The notes: generated by a model not told the origin, from the sequence alone. 64,000 nucleotides of DNA from an uncultured Peptococcaceae bacterium (GCA_934229395.1 CAKQDL010000001.1:1-64000), one strand, 5' to 3'. Shown: positions 1 through 8,985, numbered from the stretch's first letter. Translations and numbers: made by a program.

Positions 1-561
1 CTGGACTTTGAGACCGGCGAGACCGTCTTTACGATGGATGTTTCCAACAAGTTTGGCTACAACAATATGGCCATCGGAATGTACGCCGGAAACAGCGGCA
101 ACGCACTCTACTGTCCGACAGGCTATCGGGAGCTGCTGCGCTTGCAGGATCGCTTTGTGTATCTGCCGGAGATGCCGTATCGTGCGGTGGACTTAGACAA
201 GGCGGCAAGAAATATCCTTTCCCAGGAGCAGTTTGAGCTGGACGGCGGCGAAGGTGCGGTTGCAAGCTGGTGTAATACCGCAACCATTCGCAACGTGCAT
301 CCCAACACCACGGTAGCCTTCCGCATGAACAATCTGTCCGGCAGCGCCTCCGACCTGAGCCTCTACGCCTACGGCACGGACGGCAAGCTGACGAAGGTCG
401 CTTCTAAGCTGTGGAAAATCACGGACGAGACCGGAGAGGCCGTGCCGGAGCTCACCGAAGGAACCCTCTATGAAGTGCGTCTCACTGTGGCCGACGGTGG
501 TGAACTCGACTTGAGTGAAGCGGAAAAGGAGATCAGGTTCTCCTGGGTGCTGGGAAAATAA
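1..561 (+). CDS. 3' end of an unrecognised protein (partial)
   Basis: The reading frame is open from the first base and stops with TAA at 559-561, so only the last 186 residues are seen and the start lies outside the window. The fragment begins LDFETGETVF, then has aromatic and Gly-rich stretches (FGYNNMAIGMYAGNSGNA) and an acidic C-terminal half that reads like a beta-sandwich (TLYEVRLTVADGG). There is no membrane segment. The start is vaguely like the C-terminal part of aryl-sulfate sulfotransferase-type beta-propeller proteins, but that is only a guess. Codons are rich in CTG, CCG and GGC, and the GC content is clearly above that of the genes from 1166 onward, so the gene may have been acquired or come from a different compositional region. 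A strong terminator follows. Confidence 0.6.
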   Translation: MDFETGETVFTMDVSNKFGYNNMAIGMYAGNSGNALYCPTGYRELLRLQDRFVYLPEMPYRAVDLDKAARNILSQEQFELDGGEGAVASWCNTATIRNVHPNTTVAFRMNNLSGSASDLSLYAYGTDGKLTKVASKLWKITDETGEAVPELTEGTLYEVRLTVADGGELDLSEAEKEIRFSWVLGK

Positions 562-570
562 ATCATTTCA

Positions 571-608
571 GGATCCGGCGCTCAAAACGCCGGATCCTTC
601 ATTTTTTT
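571..608 (+). terminator. Intrinsic terminator of the first gene
   Basis: A perfect 10-bp GC-rich stem (GGATCCGGCG / CGCCGGATCC) with a 7-base loop is followed by a T-rich tract, 10 bases after the stop codon. Confidence 0.9.
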
Positions 609-612
609 AGAT

Positions 613-730
613 TTATGGCAGTATATTTAAGCCTGACCCATCGTATTGCTGCGGCCAAGCCTTGATACTCTCCACAATATCCAGATATGTCCTCCATAAT
701 TCGTGATATAAAGGCGAAAATCCCGTCTGA
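613..730 (-). pseudogene. Possible decayed coding remnant
   Basis: Read on the minus strand, this stretch encodes a protein-like C-terminus that includes LYHELWRTYLDIVES and IKAWPQQYDGSG and ends at a TAA (613-615). There is no start codon or ribosome site upstream, and the frame runs into a hairpin at 718-757. It could be the tail of a deleted gene. The protein family is not recognised and the call rests only on the look of the translation. Confidence 0.25.
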
Positions 731-757
731 CTTCCTGTTAGAAATCAGATGGGATTT
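718..757. repeat. Hairpin AAATCCC...GGGATTT
   Basis: Imperfect inverted repeat with about 15 paired positions: AAATCCCgTCTGA pairs with TCAGAtGGGATTT. It lies in the gene-free stretch 610-1125. No clear T-run follows on either strand, so its role is unknown. Confidence 0.5.
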
Positions 758-824
758 GCTCGTATGCACCCCGGATACCGTCAGCTAACAGTTGATAAGT
801 GCGTTGGTTTCTTATCACGGTTAA

Positions 825-980
825 GCCAAGGGGAAGGTGGGTTTTCTGGAGCAGGGCGGAAGAAAACTCGGATGAGGATGTGTTTTTACCGCACTTTACA
901 GATAAATCGATCATTCGTGCTCCGCTCATACCCCTCATCCGTCGGCTACGCCGCCACCTTCTCCCCAAGTGGAGAAGGCT
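825..980. repeat. Inverted-repeat (MITE-like) intergenic element
   Basis: Left arm CCAAGGGGAAGGTGG (826-840) faces right arm CCACCTTCTCCCCAAG (954-969). Inside, GGATGAGG (870-877) faces CCTCATCC (933-940). The right half resembles the palindromic repeat found between genes in many gut Clostridia. No ORF in it looks real. The rest of 610-1087 shows only the features listed here. Confidence 0.6.
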
Positions 981-1089
981 CTTGCTATTCTCCGAAACTT
1001 TCTATTCACGTAAATGTTTTAGGTTTATCGACAAGCTGAAGTGCTTTATGGCGCTTTTTTATTGTTGCTGGTTGCGGGCGGTCTGTTTA

Positions 1090-1118
1090 TTGACAACGCT
1101 AGGGCTTTCAATTATTAT
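1090..1118 (+). promoter_or_regulatory. Promoter of the cardiolipin synthase gene
   Basis: TTGACA at 1090-1095 and TATTAT at 1113-1118 are separated by 17 bp. Transcription would start near 1125, leaving a short leader before the ribosome binding site at 1151. Confidence 0.65.
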
Positions 1119-1165
1119 CAATATTAAATATGCCTAGCGGAAATAAGGAAAAGGAGGATGCAGAG

Positions 1166-2725
1166 GTGGAGAAGAAAAAACGAAAACGTGGGATGTATTA
1201 TTTATCAAACTCGTTTTTTTTGACAGCTGTTTTGCTGTTGCTCCAAGTGTTTGTTTGGGGTGGCTTGTATTTTATAACAGGTCTTCATTTTGACCACGTA
1301 ACAGGTTTAATCATTGAAGGAATCTTGCTTTTGGTCAATTTGTCGATGATTGGCTATGTTATTTTGTGGTGTCCAACAAATGCCTACCAGATATCGTGGC
1401 TCATTCTGTTGGTTTTGGCACCAGCCTTGGCTTTGGTGATGTATGTGATTTTGCGCCTTGTGCCGGGAACGGCACATTTAACGGCAAAAATCAACGAAAG
1501 GGCACTGTCGACCAATTTGCATTTGACAGAATTAGAGGGGCCTTTTCAAGATTTGTCGATGATGAACAACAAGTATGTGGGCGTTTTTAGATATTTGGAG
1601 AATGCTTGCCGTTTCCCAGCCTATTATGGCAAGGATACAACCTATTACGATACAGGTGAGGACGCCATTGATGGCCTTTGCGAAGCCTTAGAAGAGGCAG
1701 AGGACTTTATTTTTATGGAGTATTTTATTGTCAGCGAAGGTCAGGTTATGGATCGCGTTTTGGATATTTTGGAGCGCAAATCTAGAGAGGGCGTGGAAGT
1801 GCGCTTTTTGTATGATGGATTATGCGCACTAAAGCTGCCAAAGAATTATCACAAGGAAATCCAGGCGCGTGGTATCAACTGTCACGTATTTTCGCCAATT
1901 AAGCCGCTTTTATCCAGCTATCAAAACAGCCGCGACCACAGAAAAATAGCTGTTATCGATGGCAAGGTTGGCTTTACAGGTGGTTTTAATTTGGCAGATG
2001 AATACGCTAATCTGATTGTACGATTCGGACATTGGAAGGACGCTGGGATTCGCATTACGGGTAGTGGGGTTCAGTCCCTTACAGCCATGTTTTTGCAGGT
2101 ATGGTCGGTGGTAATAGGTACGGTCAGCGATGAATATGCACGTTATATGGAGGTGCGCGAAGATGTTGAGCCATCTGGCACCATTTTGGCCCCTTACGCC
2201 GATGCGCCAGAAAACGACAAGGATACGGCCAGCGACGTATATTGCCAAATTCTTGACTTGGCTGAGGATTATGTGCACATCATGACGCCGTATCTTATTG
2301 TGGATGAACGTATGCGTAAATCCCTTGAATTGGCGGCACAGCGAGGCGTGGATGTGAAGCTTTTATTGCCACGCATTCCAGATAAAAAAATCGCCTTTAT
2401 GGTTGCAAGAAGCTTCTATCCGGATTTGCTGCGTGCAGGTGTGAAAATTTACGAATACACGCCAGGCTTTGTGCATTCGAAAATTTTTGTCAGTGATGAT
2501 TGTATCTCAACGGTAGGGACAGTGAACCTGGATTTTCGTAGCTTGTTTTTGCATTTTGAAAACAGTATTTTGGTCTACGATAGAGAAGTGGCCTTGGATA
2601 TTGAAAGAGATTTTGACGAAACAATACAGAAAAGCGAACGTATTTATTATAAAACGTATTGCTCCTTTAAATGGTATGAGCGCGCAGCAGGGCGTATCAT
2701 GCGCGTGTTTGGGCCGCTTATGTAA
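1166..2725 (+). CDS. cls: Cardiolipin synthase (phospholipase D family)
   Basis: Joins two phosphatidylglycerol molecules to make cardiolipin and glycerol at the membrane. The basic N-terminus is followed by two membrane segments. The two PLD catalytic motifs are present: HRKIAVIDG with the trailing GGFN (His near residue 258) and HSKIFVSDD with GTVNLD (His near residue 437). The 519-residue length fits bacterial Cls with the two-TM N-terminus. GTG at 1166 is chosen because AAGGAGG at 1151-1157 lies 8 bases upstream. The in-frame ATG at 1130 has no ribosome site and sits at the expected transcription start. The gene is followed after 14 bases by a small membrane protein gene. Confidence 0.93.
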   Translation: MEKKKRKRGMYYLSNSFFLTAVLLLLQVFVWGGLYFITGLHFDHVTGLIIEGILLLVNLSMIGYVILWCPTNAYQISWLILLVLAPALALVMYVILRLVPGTAHLTAKINERALSTNLHLTELEGPFQDLSMMNNKYVGVFRYLENACRFPAYYGKDTTYYDTGEDAIDGLCEALEEAEDFIFMEYFIVSEGQVMDRVLDILERKSREGVEVRFLYDGLCALKLPKNYHKEIQARGINCHVFSPIKPLLSSYQNSRDHRKIAVIDGKVGFTGGFNLADEYANLIVRFGHWKDAGIRITGSGVQSLTAMFLQVWSVVIGTVSDEYARYMEVREDVEPSGTILAPYADAPENDKDTASDVYCQILDLAEDYVHIMTPYLIVDERMRKSLELAAQRGVDVKLLLPRIPDKKIAFMVARSFYPDLLRAGVKIYEYTPGFVHSKIFVSDDCISTVGTVNLDFRSLFLHFENSILVYDREVALDIERDFDETIQKSERIYYKTYCSFKWYERAAGRIMRVFGPLM

Positions 2726-2739
2726 AAGTGGAGGAGAGA

Positions 2740-2970
2740 ATGAACAAAAAGAAACTAATGGTGCTCATTTTAGCCTTGGGTGTTCTGATGGGGTTACCTG
2801 TGGCGGCTTTGAGTGGCTCGCTTTTGTACGGCTGTATATGTGGTGTTACAACCATCTTGATGTTGGATATTGCGATGATTAGACCTTATCCGCCAAAGGT
2901 AAAGCTGGTTTTTATTGCCATTTATACCTTATCAATGATTGCGGTCATTGTGTGGCTGATCACGCTATAA
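2740..2970 (+). CDS. Small two- to three-segment membrane protein, unknown
   Basis: A 76-residue protein with a short basic start (MNKKK) and hydrophobic stretches at about residues 6-20, 25-42 and 54-75. The family is not recognised. ATG 2740 is preceded by GGAGG at 2730-2734. The gene starts 14 bases after cls with no terminator between them, so it is probably co-transcribed and may be an accessory membrane peptide, which is inference. Confidence 0.7.
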   Translation: MNKKKLMVLILALGVLMGLPVAALSGSLLYGCICGVTTILMLDIAMIRPYPPKVKLVFIAIYTLSMIAVIVWLITL

Positions 2971-2973
2971 AAG

Positions 2974-3018
2974 AAAAGCTATGTGCCTCTGAGTGGGGTA
3001 CATAGCTTTTCTTTTATA
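2974..3018 (+). terminator. Terminator of the cls operon
   Basis: Stem AAAAGCTATGT / ACATAGCTTTT with a loop of about 15 bases and T-rich 3' flank, just after the small membrane protein gene. Confidence 0.75.
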
Positions 3019-3036
3019 GATGGTCAATTTTGGCAA

Positions 3037-3070
3037 AGAAAAAAGCTCAGTAGCAATTGCTACTGAGCTT
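3037..3070 (-). terminator. Terminator of tRNA-Leu(CAA)
   Basis: Palindrome at 3043-3070 (AAGCTCAGTAGCAA / TTGCTACTGAGCTT). Read on the minus strand it lies immediately after the tRNA 3' end and is followed by a run of Ts. Confidence 0.85.
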
Positions 3071-3073
3071 TGC

Positions 3074-3157
3074 TGCCGGCGGTGGGATTCGAACCCACAC
3101 GGGTGTTAGCCCAACGGATTTTGAGTCCGTCACGTCTGCCAGTTCCATCACGCCGGC
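3074..3157 (-). tRNA. tRNA-Leu (anticodon CAA)
   Basis: The minus strand folds as an 84-nt class II tRNA. The acceptor GCCGGCG pairs with CGCCGGC, the discriminator base is A, the anticodon loop is CTCAAAA, there is a long variable arm, and the T-loop is GTTCGAATC. CCA is not encoded. It reads codon TTG and is terminated by the palindrome just downstream. Confidence 0.95.
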
Positions 3158-3294
3158 TTGTCCTTAACGCTTGTTTATAATACTATGGAATCCCTATATT
3201 GTCAACACTTATTTTAAGCTTTTCTCATTCTTTACATGGTACTTACATAAATATTTTTCGATGGGAAAAAGGGCGCGAAAGCGTATAGTTTGTT

Positions 3295-3323
3295 TTGCTA
3301 GAGCGCGTGGCGCGTGCTATAAT
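3295..3323 (+). promoter_or_regulatory. Promoter of the polyphosphate operon
   Basis: TTGCTA (3295-3300), 17 bp, TATAAT (3318-3323) with a TGC extension just before the -10. The spacer contains a tandem GCGCGTG repeat at 3303-3316. Confidence 0.8.
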
Positions 3324-3376
3324 GACAAAAGAGCGTGCTATGCACATGCTCAATAAATGAGCGAAGGATGAATAGA

Positions 3377-3916
3377 ATGCAATTTTTAAAACATGATAGT
3401 GAAGTCCTTCTTTTGTGTGAGGACCTTCAGCGATTGATGCATAATTTTGAAGAAAAAATGTCCTTGGCAGAGGAGGCTGACCAACCATTAAAGAAAAGAC
3501 TGGATGCCATAAAAACTGCCATTGATTCTGAAAGAAGACTTATTGAGGACATCAGCCTTCCAGGTCGCTATGTGGTGAATCATTTTTCAATGATTCTCAA
3601 TGAAATGAGCTATTCAATGGGTTTTGAATATCGCGAAGTAAAAAGTGGGCGCGGTCGACTCAATCAAATTGATATTGGTGAGTGGGGACAAATTACCGTT
3701 AAAATTGGTGATGTAGAGCTGTCTTGGCGCGACCATGATGTGCAATATATGTTTTATCCAGATCAAATCGTTGTGCGCCCTAAGGATTCTGCAGAAGATG
3801 AAATGCGTTTCTTCTTTAGCTATTCTCTAAAATATGCTCAGGCGCAGCTTGAAGCCTATCAGGCTGTGAAAAACGATCCACAAACAGCATATTGGCACGA
3901 AAATTTAAATATATAA
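3377..3916 (+). CDS. Hypothetical protein upstream of ppx-ppk
   Basis: A 179-residue soluble protein. The first 60 residues are charged and helical (likely a coiled coil, about residues 10-55). The rest mixes strands and helix, with WGQITVKIGDVELSW near residue 107. I do not recognise a family. ATG 3377 sits 8 bases after GAAGGA; an ATG at 3368 is in frame but overlaps that site. It is the first gene behind a strong promoter and ends 18 bases before the Ppx/GppA gene, so it belongs to the same operon. A regulatory or accessory role in polyphosphate or stringent signalling would be inference only. Confidence 0.75.
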   Translation: MQFLKHDSEVLLLCEDLQRLMHNFEEKMSLAEEADQPLKKRLDAIKTAIDSERRLIEDISLPGRYVVNHFSMILNEMSYSMGFEYREVKSGRGRLNQIDIGEWGQITVKIGDVELSWRDHDVQYMFYPDQIVVRPKDSAEDEMRFFFSYSLKYAQAQLEAYQAVKNDPQTAYWHENLNI

Positions 3917-3934
3917 CAGAAGAGAGTGTTGGCC

Positions 3935-4891
3935 TTGAAATACGGATTAATTGACATTGGTTCCAATACCATGCGCGCTGTTGTCTATCAAATTAATCCA
4001 GACAACAGTTTTAAAATAGTGGTAAATGAAAAAGAATTTGCGGAAATTCTTAGTTATATCGAAGATGGCGTTTTGACCCAAGAAGGAATTATGCGTCTTT
4101 GCTCTGTTTTAAAGCGCATGAAATCCATGTGCGACAGTACAGAGTGCGACGGCTTTTCTTGCTTTGCTACGGCATCTTTGCGAAGCATTAGCAACCAAAC
4201 TCAGGTTTTGGTAGATGTAAAAAAAGCAACAGGCATAGATATTCGCCTGCTTTCTGGCTGCGAAGAAGCTTATTATGACTATATTGGCCTACAAAGCTGC
4301 ATCAGCGATGAACAAGCCGTTGGTTTTGACCTAGGTGGTGGTAGTGCGCAGGTCTTTTATTATGATGATTACGGTCTAGTTACATCAACAAGCCAGGAAA
4401 TTGGTGCCTTGGCTATGTACAATAAATTTGTAAAGGGCCTTTTCCCGAACTCCAAGCAACGCGCAAAAATCACCAAATATGTGCAAGAACAGCTTGAAGG
4501 CACCATTGATTTTTCAAAAAAAGATTTTACACGCATCTATGGCATGGGTGGTACCGCGCGTGCCTTGGCAAAGGTGCATAAGCATATCTTAGGCAGAGAT
4601 GGCGAAACACGTGGCTACACAATGACCTTAGAGGAAATTGAAGAGCTCGATCGCGCCATTTCTATGCTCGGTATGGATGGTATCAAAATTTTAAACCGTG
4701 TTATTCCTGAGCGTTTGGTTACCTTTGTTCCGGGGCTCCTTGTTATAAAGGGCATTATGAATTTTGTAGGTGCTAAGGAACTGAGCATTGTGGTCAATGG
4801 TGTTCGCGATGGCTATGTGATTGAAAATGGTATTCTAAGAGGGAGCGGTATCGATGACTTCAGAGACGAACAAGAATCTTTATGTAAATAG
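3935..4891 (+). CDS. ppx: Exopolyphosphatase / Ppx-GppA family phosphatase
   Basis: Hydrolyses terminal phosphate from polyphosphate, or pppGpp to ppGpp. The two subfamilies cannot be separated from sequence alone. The ASKHA-fold phosphate loops are clear: GLIDIGSNTMR at the N-terminus and GFDLGGGSAQ near residue 131, followed by YGMGGTAR. At 318 residues it is the short Firmicute form without the C-terminal HD domain. TTG 3935 is preferred because AGAAGAGAG lies about 8 bases upstream; GTG 3926 overlaps that site. The 3' end overlaps ppk by 38 bases, indicating tight coupling. Confidence 0.9.
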   Translation: MKYGLIDIGSNTMRAVVYQINPDNSFKIVVNEKEFAEILSYIEDGVLTQEGIMRLCSVLKRMKSMCDSTECDGFSCFATASLRSISNQTQVLVDVKKATGIDIRLLSGCEEAYYDYIGLQSCISDEQAVGFDLGGGSAQVFYYDDYGLVTSTSQEIGALAMYNKFVKGLFPNSKQRAKITKYVQEQLEGTIDFSKKDFTRIYGMGGTARALAKVHKHILGRDGETRGYTMTLEEIEELDRAISMLGMDGIKILNRVIPERLVTFVPGLLVIKGIMNFVGAKELSIVVNGVRDGYVIENGILRGSGIDDFRDEQESLCK

Positions 4892-7160
4892 AGAGCTCAG
4901 CTGGTTAAGATTTAACGAACGCGTACTGGAAGAGGCAGAGGACGATCGTTTGCCACTTTTTGAGCGTATGCGTTTTTTGTCTATTTTTGGCTCTAACCTT
5001 GATGAGTTTTTTATGGTTCGCGTTGGTGGCTTGAGTGACGCAGAAGCGATGTCCATCACCACCATCGATAAAAAATCCAAAATGACAGCATCTGAACAGC
5101 TAGACATGATTTACGATGAAGTACAAAAAATTATGCCTCGCGTGGAAAGAAGTTACGTCAACCTTATGGGGCACTTGCGCCAATATGGTATTTACCAGCT
5201 TTCTCCAGATAATCTCACCAGTTATCAAGAAGAGATGCTAGAGCGTTACTTCAACGAAGCGGTAAAACCTTATCTTTCTCCTCAAATTGTTGACTCCCAT
5301 CATCCATTTCCATACCTGAGTAACAAAGAACAGTACGTTTGTCTTGTTTTAGAAGGTACCGACAAAAAGCCAAACCTTGCGGTGGTACCAATTTTAAACA
5401 CCAACTTCCCTCGTTATTTTATCTTCCCGGATGAATCGGGCCGCGGCTTTTGCTTTATGACAGCGCCGGTGTTGGTGTGGCATTTTGCAGATCGCATTTT
5501 GCCACGTAGCGAAATTAAGGATAAGTTTATTTTCCGCCTCACAAGAAATGGCGATTTGCGCGTAGATGAAGCCTTATACGATGAAGAAATCGACTGGCGC
5601 GATCAAATGGAAAAACTTATCAAAACGCGTAAGCATTCCTCGGTGGTACGCGTACAGCTGTCGAAGGAGCTTTCTCCAGATATTTTGCGTTACCTTCTCA
5701 AGCGCCTCAAGGCCAAGAACAAAACGGTTGTTGTGACAGAACAATTGCCACTTTCTCTAAACTTTATCTATGGCCTTTTTGGTGAGCTTTCTGATCATTT
5801 TCCTACCTTGAATTACGAGCCAATGCCTGCGCTTATGCCGGCTTGCATTACCCCTGGGGATTCCATCATTCGCCATTTGGACAGAAGCGGCGGCGATATC
5901 CTCTTGGCCTATCCGTACCATTCCATGAAAACCTTCTTGGATTTATTGGACGAAGCGGCTGTTGATCCAACAGTAAAGGCTATTCATATCACCCTTTATC
6001 GTATTGCTTCAGGCAGTAAGGTGGCACAAGCCTTGGCGAAGGCTGCCGAAAATGGCAAGTCGGTTATGGTCTTGGTTGAGCTTAAGGCGCGTTTTGACGA
6101 AGAGCACAACATCATTTGGTCTAAGCGTCTTGAAGAAGCTGGATGCCAGGTTATCTATGGCTTTGACCAATACAAGGTGCACTCCAAGCTTTGTGTAATC
6201 ACGCGCAATGTAGACGGCAATGTGCAGCACATTGTTCAAATTGGGACCGGCAACTACAACGAAAAAACAGCGCGTCAATACACCGACTTTTCTTTGATTA
6301 CTACAAATAAAGATATTGCAGCAGAGGCTGTGAATGTATTTGAAACCCTAGGATTGGGTCAATTTGTAGAAAACAGCAAGTATCTTATGGTTGCGCCTTT
6401 GCAAATGAAATCCCGCATTTTGGATTTGATGAATACAGAAATAGCTGCAGCAAGAAATGGCAGCCCGGCGCGTATTGTGGCCAAAATCAATGGCTTGAGT
6501 GATAAGGACGTTATTGATAAGCTCGTCGAAGCTTCTCAAGCTGGCGTAAAAATTACCCTTTACATCCGTGGCATTTGCTGCTTGCGCGCAGGGGTGGAAG
6601 GCTACACAGACAACATCACCATTAAGAGCATGGTAGGGCGTTATCTTGAGCACCCACGTATTTTCCTCTTTGGCTACGGCGAAAGGGAGCATATGTACAT
6701 CGGTTCTGCCGACTGGATGACACGTAACCTCAATTATCGTGTAGAGGTTGCAGTAGAAATCCTCGATAAGGAAGCCAAGGCCACCTTGTTTGAAGTCTTG
6801 GATATCTTAGAGCACGACAATATGCTCGCTCGTGTTCAGCAGCCAGATGGTACCTACAAACGTCTTTATCCAGCAGAAGGTGAAAAGAAGGTAGACAGCC
6901 AAGTCGAGCAATATGAGCTCTTTAAGACCTTGCGTGAGGAAACATCCTGCTTTGAGGATGTGCCAACGGCATCCCACGCTCGGGGTGCGGCGGGGGACAA
7001 CGGCGCAGCCGGCCTCAATAAAACCAAGGACGGTATGCAAAAAATTCATCCGGTGCCACAGGCAGTCGAAGCACCAAGCGAGAGCGAACAAAAGGCGCCA
7101 GACAAGGAGCCAAAAACTTTTGTAGAGCGACTAAAGTATGTGCTCTTCGGCAAATTCTAA
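4854..7160 (+). CDS. ppk: Polyphosphate kinase 1
   Basis: Reversibly transfers the gamma phosphate of ATP to growing polyphosphate. The N-terminal domain starts NRELSWLRFNERVLEEA. The PLD-like catalytic core contains VHSKLCVITR (His near residue 443, the expected phospho-His), GTGNYNEKTARQYTD and IGSADWMTRNLN. The PPK core ends near residue 690. A further tail of about 70 residues (ARGAAGDNGAAG, then Glu/Lys/Pro-rich) is unlike the usual C-terminus and looks disordered. Part of it (about 6970-7016) is much richer in GC than the rest of the gene. It overlaps ppx and ends in a strong terminator. Confidence 0.96.
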   Translation: MTSETNKNLYVNRELSWLRFNERVLEEAEDDRLPLFERMRFLSIFGSNLDEFFMVRVGGLSDAEAMSITTIDKKSKMTASEQLDMIYDEVQKIMPRVERSYVNLMGHLRQYGIYQLSPDNLTSYQEEMLERYFNEAVKPYLSPQIVDSHHPFPYLSNKEQYVCLVLEGTDKKPNLAVVPILNTNFPRYFIFPDESGRGFCFMTAPVLVWHFADRILPRSEIKDKFIFRLTRNGDLRVDEALYDEEIDWRDQMEKLIKTRKHSSVVRVQLSKELSPDILRYLLKRLKAKNKTVVVTEQLPLSLNFIYGLFGELSDHFPTLNYEPMPALMPACITPGDSIIRHLDRSGGDILLAYPYHSMKTFLDLLDEAAVDPTVKAIHITLYRIASGSKVAQALAKAAENGKSVMVLVELKARFDEEHNIIWSKRLEEAGCQVIYGFDQYKVHSKLCVITRNVDGNVQHIVQIGTGNYNEKTARQYTDFSLITTNKDIAAEAVNVFETLGLGQFVENSKYLMVAPLQMKSRILDLMNTEIAAARNGSPARIVAKINGLSDKDVIDKLVEASQAGVKITLYIRGICCLRAGVEGYTDNITIKSMVGRYLEHPRIFLFGYGEREHMYIGSADWMTRNLNYRVEVAVEILDKEAKATLFEVLDILEHDNMLARVQQPDGTYKRLYPAEGEKKVDSQVEQYELFKTLREETSCFEDVPTASHARGAAGDNGAAGLNKTKDGMQKIHPVPQAVEAPSESEQKAPDKEPKTFVERLKYVLFGKF

Positions 7161-7166
7161 ATTGCG

Positions 7167-7199
7167 ACCAGCGGTTCTTCGGGGCTGCTGGTTTTTTTA
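7167..7199 (+). terminator. Terminator of the ppx-ppk operon
   Basis: ACCAGC.../...GCTGGT stem closed by a TTCG tetraloop and followed by seven Ts. Confidence 0.9.
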
Positions 7200-7246
7200 T
7201 AGACGCAAAAAATAGGCGCGCTTCACGCCGAGGCGCGAGCCAATTC

Positions 7247-7274
7247 TTGCGTTTTGCATGGAGGATGGTATAAT
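7247..7274 (+). promoter_or_regulatory. Promoter of glnS operon
   Basis: TTGCGT (7247-7252), 16 bp, TATAAT (7269-7274), with TGG directly before the -10. Confidence 0.75.
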
Positions 7275-7309
7275 GGTGTATATCTCTGTGAATAAAAAAG
7301 GAGGGCGCT

Positions 7310-8980
7310 ATGAGCCTAGACAACGAGCTCGTTTCAACCAACTTTATTGAAACGATTATTAATAATGACATTGAAAACGGAAAAAAAGACATTGCCACCC
7401 GTTTTCCTCCAGAACCGAATGGCTACTTGCACATTGGTCACGCCAAATCCATTTTCCTCAACTTTGGCTTGGCAAAAAAATACAATGGCACCTGTTTTTT
7501 GCGTTTTGACGATACCAATCCAACCAAGGAAGAGGATGAATACATCAAGTCTATTCAACGCGATGTAGAATGGCTTGGTGGCGTGTGGGATGGCGATGTT
7601 AAATATGCATCCAATTATTTCGGCTATTTTTATGAAGCAGCCACCGAGCTTATTAAGCAAGGGCTTGCTTATGTCGATGATTCTACAGCAGAAGAAATGC
7701 GCGAAATGCGCGGCACTCTGACAGAACCAGGGAAGGAAAGCCCATACCGCAACCGTTCTATTGAAGAAAACCTTGAGCTTTTCAAAAAAATGCACGATGG
7801 CGTTTTTGCACCAGGCGAATGTATTTTGCGTGCAAAAATTGATATGGCCTCTTCCAATATGAATATGCGTGACCCTGCTGTGTATCGTATTGTTGACGCA
7901 AGTCATCCACGCACAGGCAAGGAATGGAACATTTATCCAATGTACGACTTTGCGCATCCGCTAGAAGATGCCATTGAAGGGATTACTCATTCCATCTGCA
8001 CCTTGGAATTCCAAGACCACCGTCCACTTTACGAATGGTTCCTTGAACATCTCAAGCACATGCCATTTATTAAGTATGAATCCCGTCAAATTGAATTTGC
8101 GCGTCTTGAAATTGAAAACACCGTGACCAGCAAGCGCAAGCTCAAGGCTCTTGTAGATGCCGAGTTGGTCGATGGCTGGGATGACCCACGTCTTCCTACC
8201 ATTGCAGGCCTTCGTCGCCGTGGATACACACCAGCAGCCTTGGCTGATTTTTGCGAACGCATTGGCGTAGCAAAGACCAACAGCAAGGTAGAAAAGGGCT
8301 ATCTCTTGCATTGCTTGCGTGAGGACCTCAATATGCACGCGCCCCGCACCATGGGTGTGCTTCGTCCACTCAAGCTCACCATCACCAACTACCCTGAAGA
8401 CCAAATCGAATATTTGCCAGCACTCATTAACCCTAATGATCCAGAAGCTGGCACCTACGAGATTCCGTTTGGCCGTCATCTTTATATTGAACAAGAGGAC
8501 TTCCGCGAAGAAGCTAACAACAAATTCTATCGCCTTAAGCCAGGTAAGGAAGTGCGCCTCAAGTACGCTTACATTATCCAATGCAACGATTATGTGAAGG
8601 ATGAAGAAACCGGCGAAATCCTTGAGCTCTTCTGCACCTACGATCCAACCACCGTTTCTGGTGGCCCTAACAGTGGCCGCAAGGTAAAAGGCACCCTCCA
8701 TTGGGTAGAAGCCACCAATGCCGTTGATGCAACGGCGCATCTTTACGGAGATTTGCTCGATTTTGAATCGGAAGCCGAGGATATTGTTGATCAGTTCAAC
8801 CAAAAGAGCCTCGAAGTATTAGAAGGTGTTAAGCTTGAACCAATGATGAAGGATACCAAGGTTGGTACCACCTACCAATTCCTACGCAATGGTTATTTCT
8901 GCGTGGATTCTAAGTACACCACCGATGACCACATTGTGCTCAACGAAACCGTGTCCTTAAAAGACAGTTTCAAGGGGTGA
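7310..8980 (+). CDS. glnS: Glutaminyl-tRNA synthetase
   Basis: Charges tRNA-Gln with glutamine. It is a class I synthetase of 556 residues. The Rossmann core opens with [17 protein letters not shown] (HIGH motif near residue 40) and contains VTSKRKL in place of KMSKS near residue 273. The two C-terminal anticodon-binding beta-barrels follow. The GlnRS signature FDDTNP and the eukaryote-like sequence argue against a glutamyl-tRNA synthetase. Having GlnRS means glutaminylation need not go through GatCAB. ATG 7310 follows AGGAGG. The stop overlaps the plsC translation start region. Confidence 0.96.
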   Translation: MSLDNELVSTNFIETIINNDIENGKKDIATRFPPEPNGYLHIGHAKSIFLNFGLAKKYNGTCFLRFDDTNPTKEEDEYIKSIQRDVEWLGGVWDGDVKYASNYFGYFYEAATELIKQGLAYVDDSTAEEMREMRGTLTEPGKESPYRNRSIEENLELFKKMHDGVFAPGECILRAKIDMASSNMNMRDPAVYRIVDASHPRTGKEWNIYPMYDFAHPLEDAIEGITHSICTLEFQDHRPLYEWFLEHLKHMPFIKYESRQIEFARLEIENTVTSKRKLKALVDAELVDGWDDPRLPTIAGLRRRGYTPAALADFCERIGVAKTNSKVEKGYLLHCLREDLNMHAPRTMGVLRPLKLTITNYPEDQIEYLPALINPNDPEAGTYEIPFGRHLYIEQEDFREEANNKFYRLKPGKEVRLKYAYIIQCNDYVKDEETGEILELFCTYDPTTVSGGPNSGRKVKGTLHWVEATNAVDATAHLYGDLLDFESEAEDIVDQFNQKSLEVLEGVKLEPMMKDTKVGTTYQFLRNGYFCVDSKYTTDDHIVLNETVSLKDSFKG

Positions 8981-8985
8981 TGGTG

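Noticed and set aside
3043..3070. Perfect 28-bp palindrome as a possible operator
   Set aside because: It is placed directly after the minus-strand tRNA-Leu and followed by a T-run on that strand, so a terminator explains it.
7200..7309. T-box leader for glnS (also considered for proS and alaS)
   Set aside because: The leaders are too short (about 30-50 nt after the promoter) and lack the T-box sequence and specifier stem.
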